A stretch of 48,743 bases of DNA from a bacterium HR17 (lineage in GTDB: Bacteria; Armatimonadota; Fervidibacteria; Fervidibacterales; Fervidibacteraceae), in the NCBI GenBank assembly GCA_002898575.1, contig BEHT01000029.1, positions 1 through 48,743 of the forward strand, given 5' to 3'. Of the stretch, positions 42,254 to 48,743 are shown one piece after another. Numbering within the stretch: position 1 is the first letter of the stretch; every line of letters starts with the position of its first letter. A model generated the notes under the pieces. That model was not told where the DNA came from. It saw only the letters and a list, made by a program, of their open reading frames with translations, and did no database searches. The position numbers and the translations under genes were made by a program.

Positions 42254-43741
42254 GCTAATGAGAATATCCCTTATCGTATTAAGTTGGTCACTTGGGAAGC
42301 GTTTGCTAACGGTGAAGGTGGCTCGCTGGAGGCAGACCGACCCTCCCGTCTACACTCCCCTCTTGCTCACTGGCAACGTATCTTCCCCGACCGACAAAGC
42401 CCTAACGATCCACATCAGTCAACCCGCCGTCAGGTCTTATTAAAAATCCAAATAGACCCGCCACTTAAAGACAAACAAGTTTGGCTGCGTTCTTTCGATG
42501 TGGATGATCCATCCTCGCCACATGACCAATATGACCCGAACGCTATTATTGACCCGAAAGACAGTGCAAATCTAGACCTGCCCAATGATAGTGATGAAGG
42601 GGATAATCGGGGCACTCCTAAGACAGGACGATTTATCGGAGCAGTGGATACGCCGGTCGTGTTCATTGACGAACGAACCGTTAATGTGCTTACAGGAGAA
42701 GGGGGTATTGCTAAAATCATCTTTGAAGTAACGATGCAACCTGGAGATAACTTCCGAATCGCAGCAACGGTAGACCAAAACCAATTGGTCAGTCTTGCTC
42801 CGAGAAAAAGGGTCAGAGATGGAAGTATTTGGTTCGTTAGGAAAGACACCCAAGGTAAGGTGACGAAGTGGGTGGGGAAAGTTAACGATGACACGACGAG
42901 ACCGGCAAAGACGAAAGCATCTCCCGTTTTGACGGTCTGGAGAAGGTTATGGGTGGAGGTGGATTCTATGGGTTCGCCGCCTGCTGGAATTCAGTTAGGT
43001 GAAGACGACTTAACAACAGTGGACATCCCAGACCCACCCCTTGATGCATTGACAGAGGCAATGAAAGACGCCTATGTGGAAGTCTTTAAGGTGGGGGCAG
43101 GTTACAGTGAATCTGATACCGATTGGAAATATGTATTTAAAGCTGGGGGGCAAGGAGATGACGATATTGTTAACTACTGCCGCAACCGCCGTCAAAGCCG
43201 TAATTTGGAGGCAATAGATTTTTGGGTTACTCAAGTCGTTGGTATTTACGAGATTGGCTTAGTAAGTCTCCATCCCGAGTTCTTTAGCCCTATTGAGGAA
43301 GAAGATGACCCTAATGACCCTGCGCCTCTTGATCCTGACAAAGATGACCGTGATAACGACCCTGATGTCCGGCAAAATGCTGATGGAACGATAGTAGCGG
43401 AAATTTGCATGAACGGACTGACAGAAATCGCTGAACCTGATTGCTCGTTCGTCTCCTATGAGCAAATCCGGGATATGTGTATGCAAAGGCGTCTTCAAGA
43501 TCCAAATACTCGCAGGCAAATGAATATTTACAGTATCTATTCTGGAACCATCGCTCATGAGATCGGTCATCAGTTTCTTGGTGATGTGCATAGTTATGAC
43601 CCGAAGCCGAGAGATCTAATGTGGGCGCATGCCCCAAGAGGTGGCAATACCGATGATCGGGAAGAAGAAATGTTAGAGCAGCGACCCTGGCTATGGAAGC
43701 CGGAGCACATTCATGCCATTCGCGGAATAGATAAACCTTAA
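42212..43741 (+). CDS. Orphan C-terminal cassette: metalloprotease 2
   Basis: About 510 codons encode only the exchangeable C-terminal part of an effector. The frame begins within the junction (HKDHQVKPALEMNA) and has no good ribosome site; a TTG at 42212 is the nearest formal start. The body is homologous to the C-terminus of the primary protein: WLRSFDVDDPSSP, LTVWRRLWVEVDSMG, FWVTQVVGIYEIG, then HEIGHQFLGDVHSYD and RDLMWAHAPRGG. The spacing of the third zinc ligand differs, with Asp and His at positions 10 and 12. It is probably silent until recombined onto a secreted N-terminus. A cognate HEAT gene follows 14 bp downstream. Confidence 0.75.
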   Translation: MHKDHQVKPALEMNANENIPYRIKLVTWEAFANGEGGSLEADRPSRLHSPLAHWQRIFPDRQSPNDPHQSTRRQVLLKIQIDPPLKDKQVWLRSFDVDDPSSPHDQYDPNAIIDPKDSANLDLPNDSDEGDNRGTPKTGRFIGAVDTPVVFIDERTVNVLTGEGGIAKIIFEVTMQPGDNFRIAATVDQNQLVSLAPRKRVRDGSIWFVRKDTQGKVTKWVGKVNDDTTRPAKTKASPVLTVWRRLWVEVDSMGSPPAGIQLGEDDLTTVDIPDPPLDALTEAMKDAYVEVFKVGAGYSESDTDWKYVFKAGGQGDDDIVNYCRNRRQSRNLEAIDFWVTQVVGIYEIGLVSLHPEFFSPIEEEDDPNDPAPLDPDKDDRDNDPDVRQNADGTIVAEICMNGLTEIAEPDCSFVSYEQIRDMCMQRRLQDPNTRRQMNIYSIYSGTIAHEIGHQFLGDVHSYDPKPRDLMWAHAPRGGNTDDREEEMLEQRPWLWKPEHIHAIRGIDKP

Positions 43742-43755
43742 AGGAGGTGCCGGAG

Positions 43756-44496
43756 ATGGTAAAACGATGCGTTGTCTTTCTAACTTTTGGTTTTACTTTC
43801 AATTGGATGGCATTTACCTCAACAAGGCTGGCGACTCAAGAACAGGCGCAGGTAGCACCGGCACAAGGGGCGGTGCAACAGCAAGTTGAGCCCTTGGAGA
43901 AGTTGATTGAACGAATGCAAAAGATTTGGGGTGTCCGTCAAGATGCGATCTCAGAGCAACTTCGTAAAGATCCTGTCAGTTTCAGTCACCGTCAACTTGC
44001 CAAAGAAGAGGAGGAACTGGTTAGGGATTGCTTGAAGTTTCTAAAAGACCCGAGGCAAGCTATGGATAAGCGAGACATTTTGCTACTGCAACTGAGCAAA
44101 TACCCCCATGTCAGCATGTTGGATGTCTTTATTCAGATAGCCTGGCAAAAACCGCCGGAGAAGGAACCCTGGAGAACCTTAGCCGTTGCCTTTATAAGAA
44201 GAGCGGTCTCCGCCGTTAGCAGGATAGCTGATGAACGAGCGATTGAAGCATTAATTGAATTCGTCGGTCATCCTGTAATGGAAGTGCGCCTACAAGCATT
44301 GGAACAATTACAAAAGTTAGTGGGACGCCAATTGCCGAAAGGTTACCGGTATGGTGATTTGAGTCCCAATGACCCTGATAATCCATTGCGGAAAGGCGAA
44401 GGTGGGAAGCAAGCAATGGGAACGCTAAGGCAATGGTGGCAAGAAAATAAAGGGAAGGTCAAGATATTTTGGCGAGGGGTATGGTTCAGCCATTGA
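43756..44496 (+). CDS. Exported HEAT-repeat protein, putative antagonist of metalloprotease 2
   Basis: This 246-residue protein has a hydrophobic signal (VVFLTFGFTFNWMAFTSTRL), then a Gln-rich linker and HEAT-type helices. It shares SFSHRQLAKEEEELV, ..PHVSMLDVFIQIAWQKPP, ALIEFVGHPVMEVRLQALEQ and KLVGRQLPKGYRYGD with the protein at 40826-41518, so the two are paralogues. AAAGGAGGTGCCGGAG precedes the ATG. It lies directly behind the second metalloprotease cassette, repeating the effector/HEAT order of the primary gene. Confidence 0.8.
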   Translation: MVKRCVVFLTFGFTFNWMAFTSTRLATQEQAQVAPAQGAVQQQVEPLEKLIERMQKIWGVRQDAISEQLRKDPVSFSHRQLAKEEEELVRDCLKFLKDPRQAMDKRDILLLQLSKYPHVSMLDVFIQIAWQKPPEKEPWRTLAVAFIRRAVSAVSRIADERAIEALIEFVGHPVMEVRLQALEQLQKLVGRQLPKGYRYGDLSPNDPDNPLRKGEGGKQAMGTLRQWWQENKGKVKIFWRGVWFSH

Positions 44497-44508
44497 AAAA
44501 TACCCATT

Positions 44509-44580
44509 GTTTTTCGTGTCTGGGACAACCATGCAAACTTACACAAAGACCATCAAGTCAAACCAGCGCTGGAGATGAAC
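44509..44580 (+). repeat. Conserved junction repeat, copy C
   Basis: This copy encodes VFRVWDNHANLHKDHQVKPA followed by LEMNA. From about 44514 to the LEM codons it is base-for-base the same as copy A, and it diverges on both sides. The frame opens right after the stop of the preceding HEAT gene. Confidence 0.9.
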
Positions 44581-45714
44581 GCAGAATGGCGAAAATGGCA
44601 AATTACAGATGTCGGCTTCTACTATGACCTCAACGGTAACGGTAACCCCTACGAAGACCAAGAGAAACTCAGATGGAACGGCAACAACCCCAGTAACCCT
44701 CAACCAGGAGAATTTACCATCTTGCGGCAACAGCCAAAAGACAATACCCTTTTCATCCTTGCCCATGCCGCCTCTCTAAGCCCGCCCCCTCCCAACGCAA
44801 AGGTAACTGTCATGCTAAAAGCATCCATAACCAATCCAAAAGGCATAAAAGTCACCCTTCACTACAGTGGAGCATGTCCTCAAGGGAACGGCTATCACTT
44901 CCGAAAACCTTACGGACAGGAGATAAAGATGGTTGACCCTCCCGCTCAAAACATAGACGATGTTCAAATCCAAGTGCATATGAGTGGAGACAACACTCCA
45001 GAAGTTACGACTTACGACCATGCTACTACGGCTGGTTCAAATTACCAAGACTCCGAAGCGATAGAGACAGGATTAACAGGTCATCAGAAGAGAGGGAGGG
45101 CGAGGGATAGGAATTGGGAGATGACAACGCCGACCTTGCCGACACTTCTTCGTTTCCTCCAAGCAGCGGGGGTAGAGAAGATGAAGGTTTATGACCCTCA
45201 CAATCAATCGGTGAGTCATGAGTTGCCTGTCAAAAACCAATCGGACATCTTGTATTACAGCGGGCATGGGAGTAGTGCAAGTGGGGGGTTGCTTTCCTGC
45301 TGGGACAAGACCCCCGTTCTCGTATCGGATATAGTTCCATCAGTTAACTGGCATGAGGATTTAGATTACTTTATCATTGCTAGATGCGCAGTTTTGCATC
45401 CAGACCCTACAAACGGCTTTGCTTGGGGCAATGCGACGCTTAAGATGGGAATCCTGAAGGGATTATGCGGCTACTATGCATCGGCACCATCAGATGCTGG
45501 AGGGGCGTCTGTGAGGATTGCTAATGACTTTACAGCATTTGTCACAACTATGCAGCCACCTGCAAGAACTGGTGATCGCATCCTTGATGCTTGGCTGGAA
45601 GCGAACCTAAAGAATAAGTCCAAAGGTATTGCCTATAACGCCAATCAGTATTGGAAAGTTAGAATACGCCGATGGCCCTTCAAAGACAAGGTAGAAGGAC
45701 CTTTCAATTGGTGA
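44575..45714 (+). CDS. Orphan C-terminal cassette: caspase-like cysteine peptidase domain
   Basis: This cassette of about 379 codons is in frame with junction copy C. It has no ribosome site at its first ATG, which is the LEM codon itself. After a beta-rich part, residues about 220-310 read SDILYYSGHGSSASGGLL and DYFIIARCAVLHP. The SGHG and ARC pair is the His-Cys dyad arrangement of clan CD (caspase/gingipain-like, DUF6345-type) peptidases. It would need fusion to the secreted N-terminus for export. The gene 11 bp downstream encodes an exported propeller-like protein as putative antagonist. Assignment as a peptidase rests on motif shape only. Confidence 0.7.
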   Translation: MNAEWRKWQITDVGFYYDLNGNGNPYEDQEKLRWNGNNPSNPQPGEFTILRQQPKDNTLFILAHAASLSPPPPNAKVTVMLKASITNPKGIKVTLHYSGACPQGNGYHFRKPYGQEIKMVDPPAQNIDDVQIQVHMSGDNTPEVTTYDHATTAGSNYQDSEAIETGLTGHQKRGRARDRNWEMTTPTLPTLLRFLQAAGVEKMKVYDPHNQSVSHELPVKNQSDILYYSGHGSSASGGLLSCWDKTPVLVSDIVPSVNWHEDLDYFIIARCAVLHPDPTNGFAWGNATLKMGILKGLCGYYASAPSDAGGASVRIANDFTAFVTTMQPPARTGDRILDAWLEANLKNKSKGIAYNANQYWKVRIRRWPFKDKVEGPFNW

Positions 45715-45725
45715 GGTGAGTAAAT

Positions 45726-46760
45726 ATGCGAAAGTGGGTCGGCTTGCTTTGTTTGATTTGCATGATAGTCGTGGGTGGATGGTGGATTGTCCGACGAGCA
45801 ATCGGGCAAGCTACTTCCTTCGTTCGTAAAATCAACGGTCTCCCGGCAGGGCAACATTGGTGGTTTGTGGATGCTTACCAGGGTCAGCTCTTCGTTATAG
45901 ACAGATATGGCAACAAGGTAGACATCACAGGTAAGATAAACCTTTACCCTGTGGCGCCTTTTTATGTAGCTCGCATCAATCCTAATACTGAACAGGTGGA
46001 GGAAGAATTTACGACTAGGCAATGGCGCGCCGTTGCTATCTCGGCACAAAGAGAACAGCGTGTTGATTCGTGGCTTACTCAAGACTATGACTATTGGGTG
46101 CTGGATAGTCAATCTAACACTGCTTATGCTCTTAGACCCACCCATTGGGATGAGTGGGGAGAAGAACGCTACACTGGCATTTATGTGATAGATGTCCAAA
46201 CTCGTCAACTAAAGAAATTCTTAGAGATCTCCCCAATAGGCACCCTTTCGCTTAGCTCCAGTGAAGGAAAACTCTATGTCAGTGTAGGACCAGAGTACGG
46301 TAAGTCACCGGAGATAAGGGTTTTCTCTACTGCGACTTTGGATTTGATTAAGACTATGACCTATAATAGTGATTGCCCTATATGGGACATGAAATTCACA
46401 AGAGATGGGAAGCGGTTGTTCTGCTGTGTATACGGAAGAGGGTTATTGGTAGTAAACACTGTGAATGACCAATTTGAGTCGTGGGGTGAGCCATTGGACG
46501 TACCAGTTGACTTTGGTCTAGCAAATTTTTCGTTTAGTATAGCGATGGCTTCAGATGAGAAGGAAGTTTATGTGGCGCTTCGTGACAGCAGAGAGAGGGG
46601 AAGAGTGGCAGCGATAGACATTGCACAAAAGAAGTTGGTTCGGACATTAGAGTTAAGCCCAACTGCTTGCACCTCAGTGGTAGTGATAGGTGACAAACTG
46701 TTTGCTGCCTGTTTGGATGGTGTTTATGTCATAGACATCCCCGCATGGCGTCAGCAGTAG
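45726..46760 (+). CDS. Exported beta-propeller-like protein, putative antagonist of the caspase-like cassette
   Basis: This 344-residue protein has an N-terminal membrane or signal helix (WVGLLCLICMIVVGGWWIV). The rest is a string of beta-strand repeats typical of YVTN/WD-like propellers: DAYQGQLFVIDRYGNKV, EGKLYVSVGPEYGKS, GKRLFCCVYGRGLLVVNTVN, KEVYVALRDSRERGRVAAID and DGVYVIDIPAW. GAGGTGAG precedes the ATG. Its place after the cassette matches that of the HEAT proteins, so it may bind and block that effector. Function is inferred from position. Confidence 0.75.
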   Translation: MRKWVGLLCLICMIVVGGWWIVRRAIGQATSFVRKINGLPAGQHWWFVDAYQGQLFVIDRYGNKVDITGKINLYPVAPFYVARINPNTEQVEEEFTTRQWRAVAISAQREQRVDSWLTQDYDYWVLDSQSNTAYALRPTHWDEWGEERYTGIYVIDVQTRQLKKFLEISPIGTLSLSSSEGKLYVSVGPEYGKSPEIRVFSTATLDLIKTMTYNSDCPIWDMKFTRDGKRLFCCVYGRGLLVVNTVNDQFESWGEPLDVPVDFGLANFSFSIAMASDEKEVYVALRDSRERGRVAAIDIAQKKLVRTLELSPTACTSVVVIGDKLFAACLDGVYVIDIPAWRQQ

Positions 46761-46787
46761 TGATGGAAAAAGGAGTGAAGTGAACAG

Positions 46788-48023
46788 TTGTGTTGCATGG
46801 ATGCAAAAGTTAACGATAGATTGATAGCGAGTTTGGGAGGGGAAAGGTATGGAGTTTTAGTGCCAGTTCCAGTATCTTTGATGCAAAAGGCGGGGACATA
46901 CTATTTTGTGCTTCGTGTCTGGGACAACCATGCAAACTTACACAAAGACCATCAAGTCAAACCAGCGTTAGAGATGAATGCAACAGAATCTTCAGCGGTG
47001 ATTAACCTTGTTGCTACCGACTTATTCAAATCTCCTGTCCCTGAAACTGAAGAAGAAAATCCAGGCGCTTTCGTCCACTTCAACCTAGATAACGATAACG
47101 ACAGTGATAACAACGATGGCGCACCCAAGCATCCAGGTGGAGATTACATCGCAAATGAAACTCATGGTCCTGTAACTGGAGAGGACGACCTGAAGAGAGC
47201 AAAGATATTCTTTGGAAGGCAGTTAGGAAGATTGCCTAATGAAGGGAAAGTGGTCTTAAGGGTTACTCTCATTTCAGGTAGTAGGCATATGAGGGTTTGG
47301 AAGAACCCCGAGAAGGGGGCAGGAAACGATGTCTTGGTCACTGTTCAGGAAAAGGAATGGGATTTATCCGATCCTGTTCAAAGGCAGGCATTCGGTCAAA
47401 TCAAAGAGAACCTGTGGGTTGAGGGAATGGAGTATAATAGCAAGTGCTGGTTGGAGGTAGAGTATAAGAAGCAAGTAGGAGGACAATGGCAGGTGGTTGG
47501 CTCAGATAAAGTCAAATACACTTTCATTGCGGCAGATTGTGGTAATCAACCGAGGACAGATAATGGGCAAAGACAGCGCTTTGAAAATGCGTTTCCTAAT
47601 TTGGTGCGCTGCGAATGGAGTATTACAGGAGAGGCCACCCCTACTTACAATTGCTTTGCTTGGTCTATTGGGGTTACAAATCAATGGATTGACTGGGAAG
47701 TGGATTCTGTCTGGGGCGATAATGATGGAACGTTAGAGTCAACCGATTTTGACGCATTCTACCAACATTTTGGATATGTACGCACAACGAATATTGCTGA
47801 TGCAGATATTCTACTCTACCGAGACCCATCCCAAGTTAGTACGATCAATCCAGAAGGTATAACACACGCAGCGCGCCGGAGGTTATGTAATTGTGGACTT
47901 GGACGATGGATAATGTTTGAAAGCAAGTGTGGCGGGTGGGAGAGGATAGAACACCGTCGTGACCAATTGAGTGGGGGTGATTACGGCACGCCTTTCCGAT
48001 ACTATAAGCGAAGAAACCCATAG
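46788..48023 (+). CDS. C-terminal cassette: NCFAW-type cysteine-protease-like domain
   Basis: This cassette of about 411 codons begins at TTG 46788 (ATG at 46797 possible). AGGAG lies 13 nt before the TTG, so limited expression cannot be excluded. It carries the long junction form (GVLVPVPVSLMQKAG ... VKPALEMNA), an Asp-rich stretch (LDNDNDSDNNDGAP), a beta-domain and an ending with PTYNCFAWSIGVTNQWIDW, EGITHAARRR and FESKCGGWERIEHR. The Cys-then-His order recalls NlpC/P60- or DUF7689-like amidase/peptidase domains. There is no signal peptide. Another small exported protein gene follows 22 bp downstream. Confidence 0.7.
   Translation: MCCMDAKVNDRLIASLGGERYGVLVPVPVSLMQKAGTYYFVLRVWDNHANLHKDHQVKPALEMNATESSAVINLVATDLFKSPVPETEEENPGAFVHFNLDNDNDSDNNDGAPKHPGGDYIANETHGPVTGEDDLKRAKIFFGRQLGRLPNEGKVVLRVTLISGSRHMRVWKNPEKGAGNDVLVTVQEKEWDLSDPVQRQAFGQIKENLWVEGMEYNSKCWLEVEYKKQVGGQWQVVGSDKVKYTFIAADCGNQPRTDNGQRQRFENAFPNLVRCEWSITGEATPTYNCFAWSIGVTNQWIDWEVDSVWGDNDGTLESTDFDAFYQHFGYVRTTNIADADILLYRDPSQVSTINPEGITHAARRRLCNCGLGRWIMFESKCGGWERIEHRRDQLSGGDYGTPFRYYKRRNP
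46812..46979 (+). repeat. Conserved junction repeat, copy D
   Basis: This is the full-length copy, collinear with copy A (39228-39395) and with no indels. Only scattered, mostly synonymous changes are seen. It ends at the same LEM codon, after which the sequence is unrelated to A, B and C. Confidence 0.9.
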
Positions 48024-48045
48024 ATGACAGGAGGTGCCGAAAGTT

Positions 48046-48743
48046 ATGAATATAGACCAAGGAAGGATAATGGTATTCACTGCGTGTATACTGCTTGTGG
48101 TGGTAACTATCTCTGTACTTACTGTGCTCGGGGGACAAGATGGACAACCATGGACGATTCAAGCCTTTAAGAATTCTTTCCTTCAAGCCTATGCTAAGTG
48201 TGACATGGAGATAGCCTCTATTTTTGACGAGAAGGGATTTAGTTCTATAATGGACAAGAAGCTTTTAAGGAAGATAATAGCAGCTCAAAGAAAATATTTA
48301 GTTCCATTGGGTCCTCAGGCTTTACCTTATTTGATTGTCCTTTCACAAGAAGGCAAGTGGTGGTTAGTTAAAGTGTATCCTGAAACTTGGGATGGGTTAA
48401 CTGGGGCTATTCCTGCGATTAGTAAGTTCCAACCGCATGAGATTGCATTAAAGCGGGTTTCTCAAAAATCCTACTTTACTACTGAGGAATTCCCTGAAAT
48501 TGTTGAACCTTATCTTCCTAATCCTTACAGAGTCCATTTGATGTGGTGGCTTGAGGGGGAGAAGCGAACGCCACAATGGTTTACACATGGTTACGCTAAA
48601 TGGCTAACATATAGGCAGCAAGGCGACACCAAACAAGCACAAGCGATGTATCAGAAACTCCTGAACATCGGTATCGCTGCCATACCTTTGTGGGTTCAGA
48701 AACTTAGTGTTGAGCAAGATAGCGAGATAAGACAAGCCATCTT
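48046..48743 (+). CDS. Exported protein, partial at window edge; putative antagonist of the last cassette
   Basis: The ATG at 48046 follows ACAGGAGGTGCCG, the same leader seen before the HEAT gene at 43756. The frame stays open for 232 codons to the window end. It starts MNIDQGRIMVFTACILLVVV, a membrane or signal helix ending near VLGGQ. The rest (AFKNSFLQAYAKCDMEIASI; WWLVKVYPETW; QGDTKQAQAMYQKLLNIG) is mixed helical and not recognised. By position it is the antagonist of the NCFAW cassette. The true C-terminus lies outside the window. Confidence 0.75.
   Translation, partial: MNIDQGRIMVFTACILLVVVTISVLTVLGGQDGQPWTIQAFKNSFLQAYAKCDMEIASIFDEKGFSSIMDKKLLRKIIAAQRKYLVPLGPQALPYLIVLSQEGKWWLVKVYPETWDGLTGAIPAISKFQPHEIALKRVSQKSYFTTEEFPEIVEPYLPNPYRVHLMWWLEGEKRTPQWFTHGYAKWLTYRQQGDTKQAQAMYQKLLNIGIAAIPLWVQKLSVEQDSEIRQAI

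Overview
This window looks like chromosomal DNA of a thermophile-type bacterium, most likely an uncultured Armatimonadota/Fervidibacteria-like lineage. That placement is an inference from gene style: Tat-exported Gfo/Idh/MocA oxidoreductases, DUF2961/GH172, DUF6807, sugar isomerase clusters, many ECF sigma factors, and G+C-rich hairpin repeats. About 36.7 kb of G+C-rich chromosome is followed by about 12 kb of visibly A+T-richer accessory DNA.

Region 1 (1-7.1 kb): two inverted arrays of a 74-76 bp triple-hairpin repeat bracket hyuA, a small permease, an aldo/keto reductase and a decayed Crp/Fnr gene. Then come a di-haem cytochrome c, a small secreted Cys-containing protein, a 58-codon tatA, a 45-residue lipoprotein and a secreted Lys/Ala/Pro repeat protein, with several clear terminators.

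Region 2 (7.2-18.2 kb): envelope-stress style regulation and housekeeping. An ECF sigma / zinc-finger anti-sigma / RseB-like operon converges on a BlaR1-type M56 peptidase and BlaI repressor. The minus strand then carries moeB, alaS, an orphan parA, a second anti-sigma / ECF sigma pair and a thioredoxin-fold protein. In that last gene an in-frame TGA replaces the first Cys of CxxC (U-G-P-C) and is followed by a bacterial SECIS-like hairpin, so it is very probably a selenoprotein.

Region 3 (18.2-36.7 kb): carbohydrate and general metabolism. It holds a GlmU-like nucleotidyltransferase, DUF6807, three TIM-barrel sugar isomerases, a GH10 xylanase, two Tat-exported Gfo/Idh/MocA paralogues sharing near-identical patches, a parallel beta-helix protein, GH172, a cupin, THEP1 NTPase and two SDRs. 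An RNA m5C methyltransferase, tsaD and a Mut7-C protein are interspersed.

Region 4 (36.8-48.7 kb, continuing off the right edge): an apparent polymorphic effector/immunity cassette array, and the most unusual part of the window. A full-length secreted protein (Big_1-like domain, FlgD-like Ig domain, Asp-rich repeats, conserved junction, metalloprotease C-terminus) is followed by three cassettes. Each cassette begins with the same junction sequence (ending KPALEM-N/S-A) but has a different C-terminal effector-like domain: a second metalloprotease, a caspase-like domain and an NCFAW cysteine-protease-like domain. Each effector is followed by a small exported putative antagonist (HEAT-repeat, beta-propeller or unknown). 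The first two orphan cassettes lack a convincing start and read in frame straight from the junction, as expected of silent donors for C-terminal replacement. The primary gene is preceded by a promoter, ribosome site and ATG that are thrown out of frame by a (CT)6C tract. Losing one CT would restore a full signal peptide, which suggests slipped-strand phase variation. No tRNA, rRNA, CRISPR or transposase gene was recognised.
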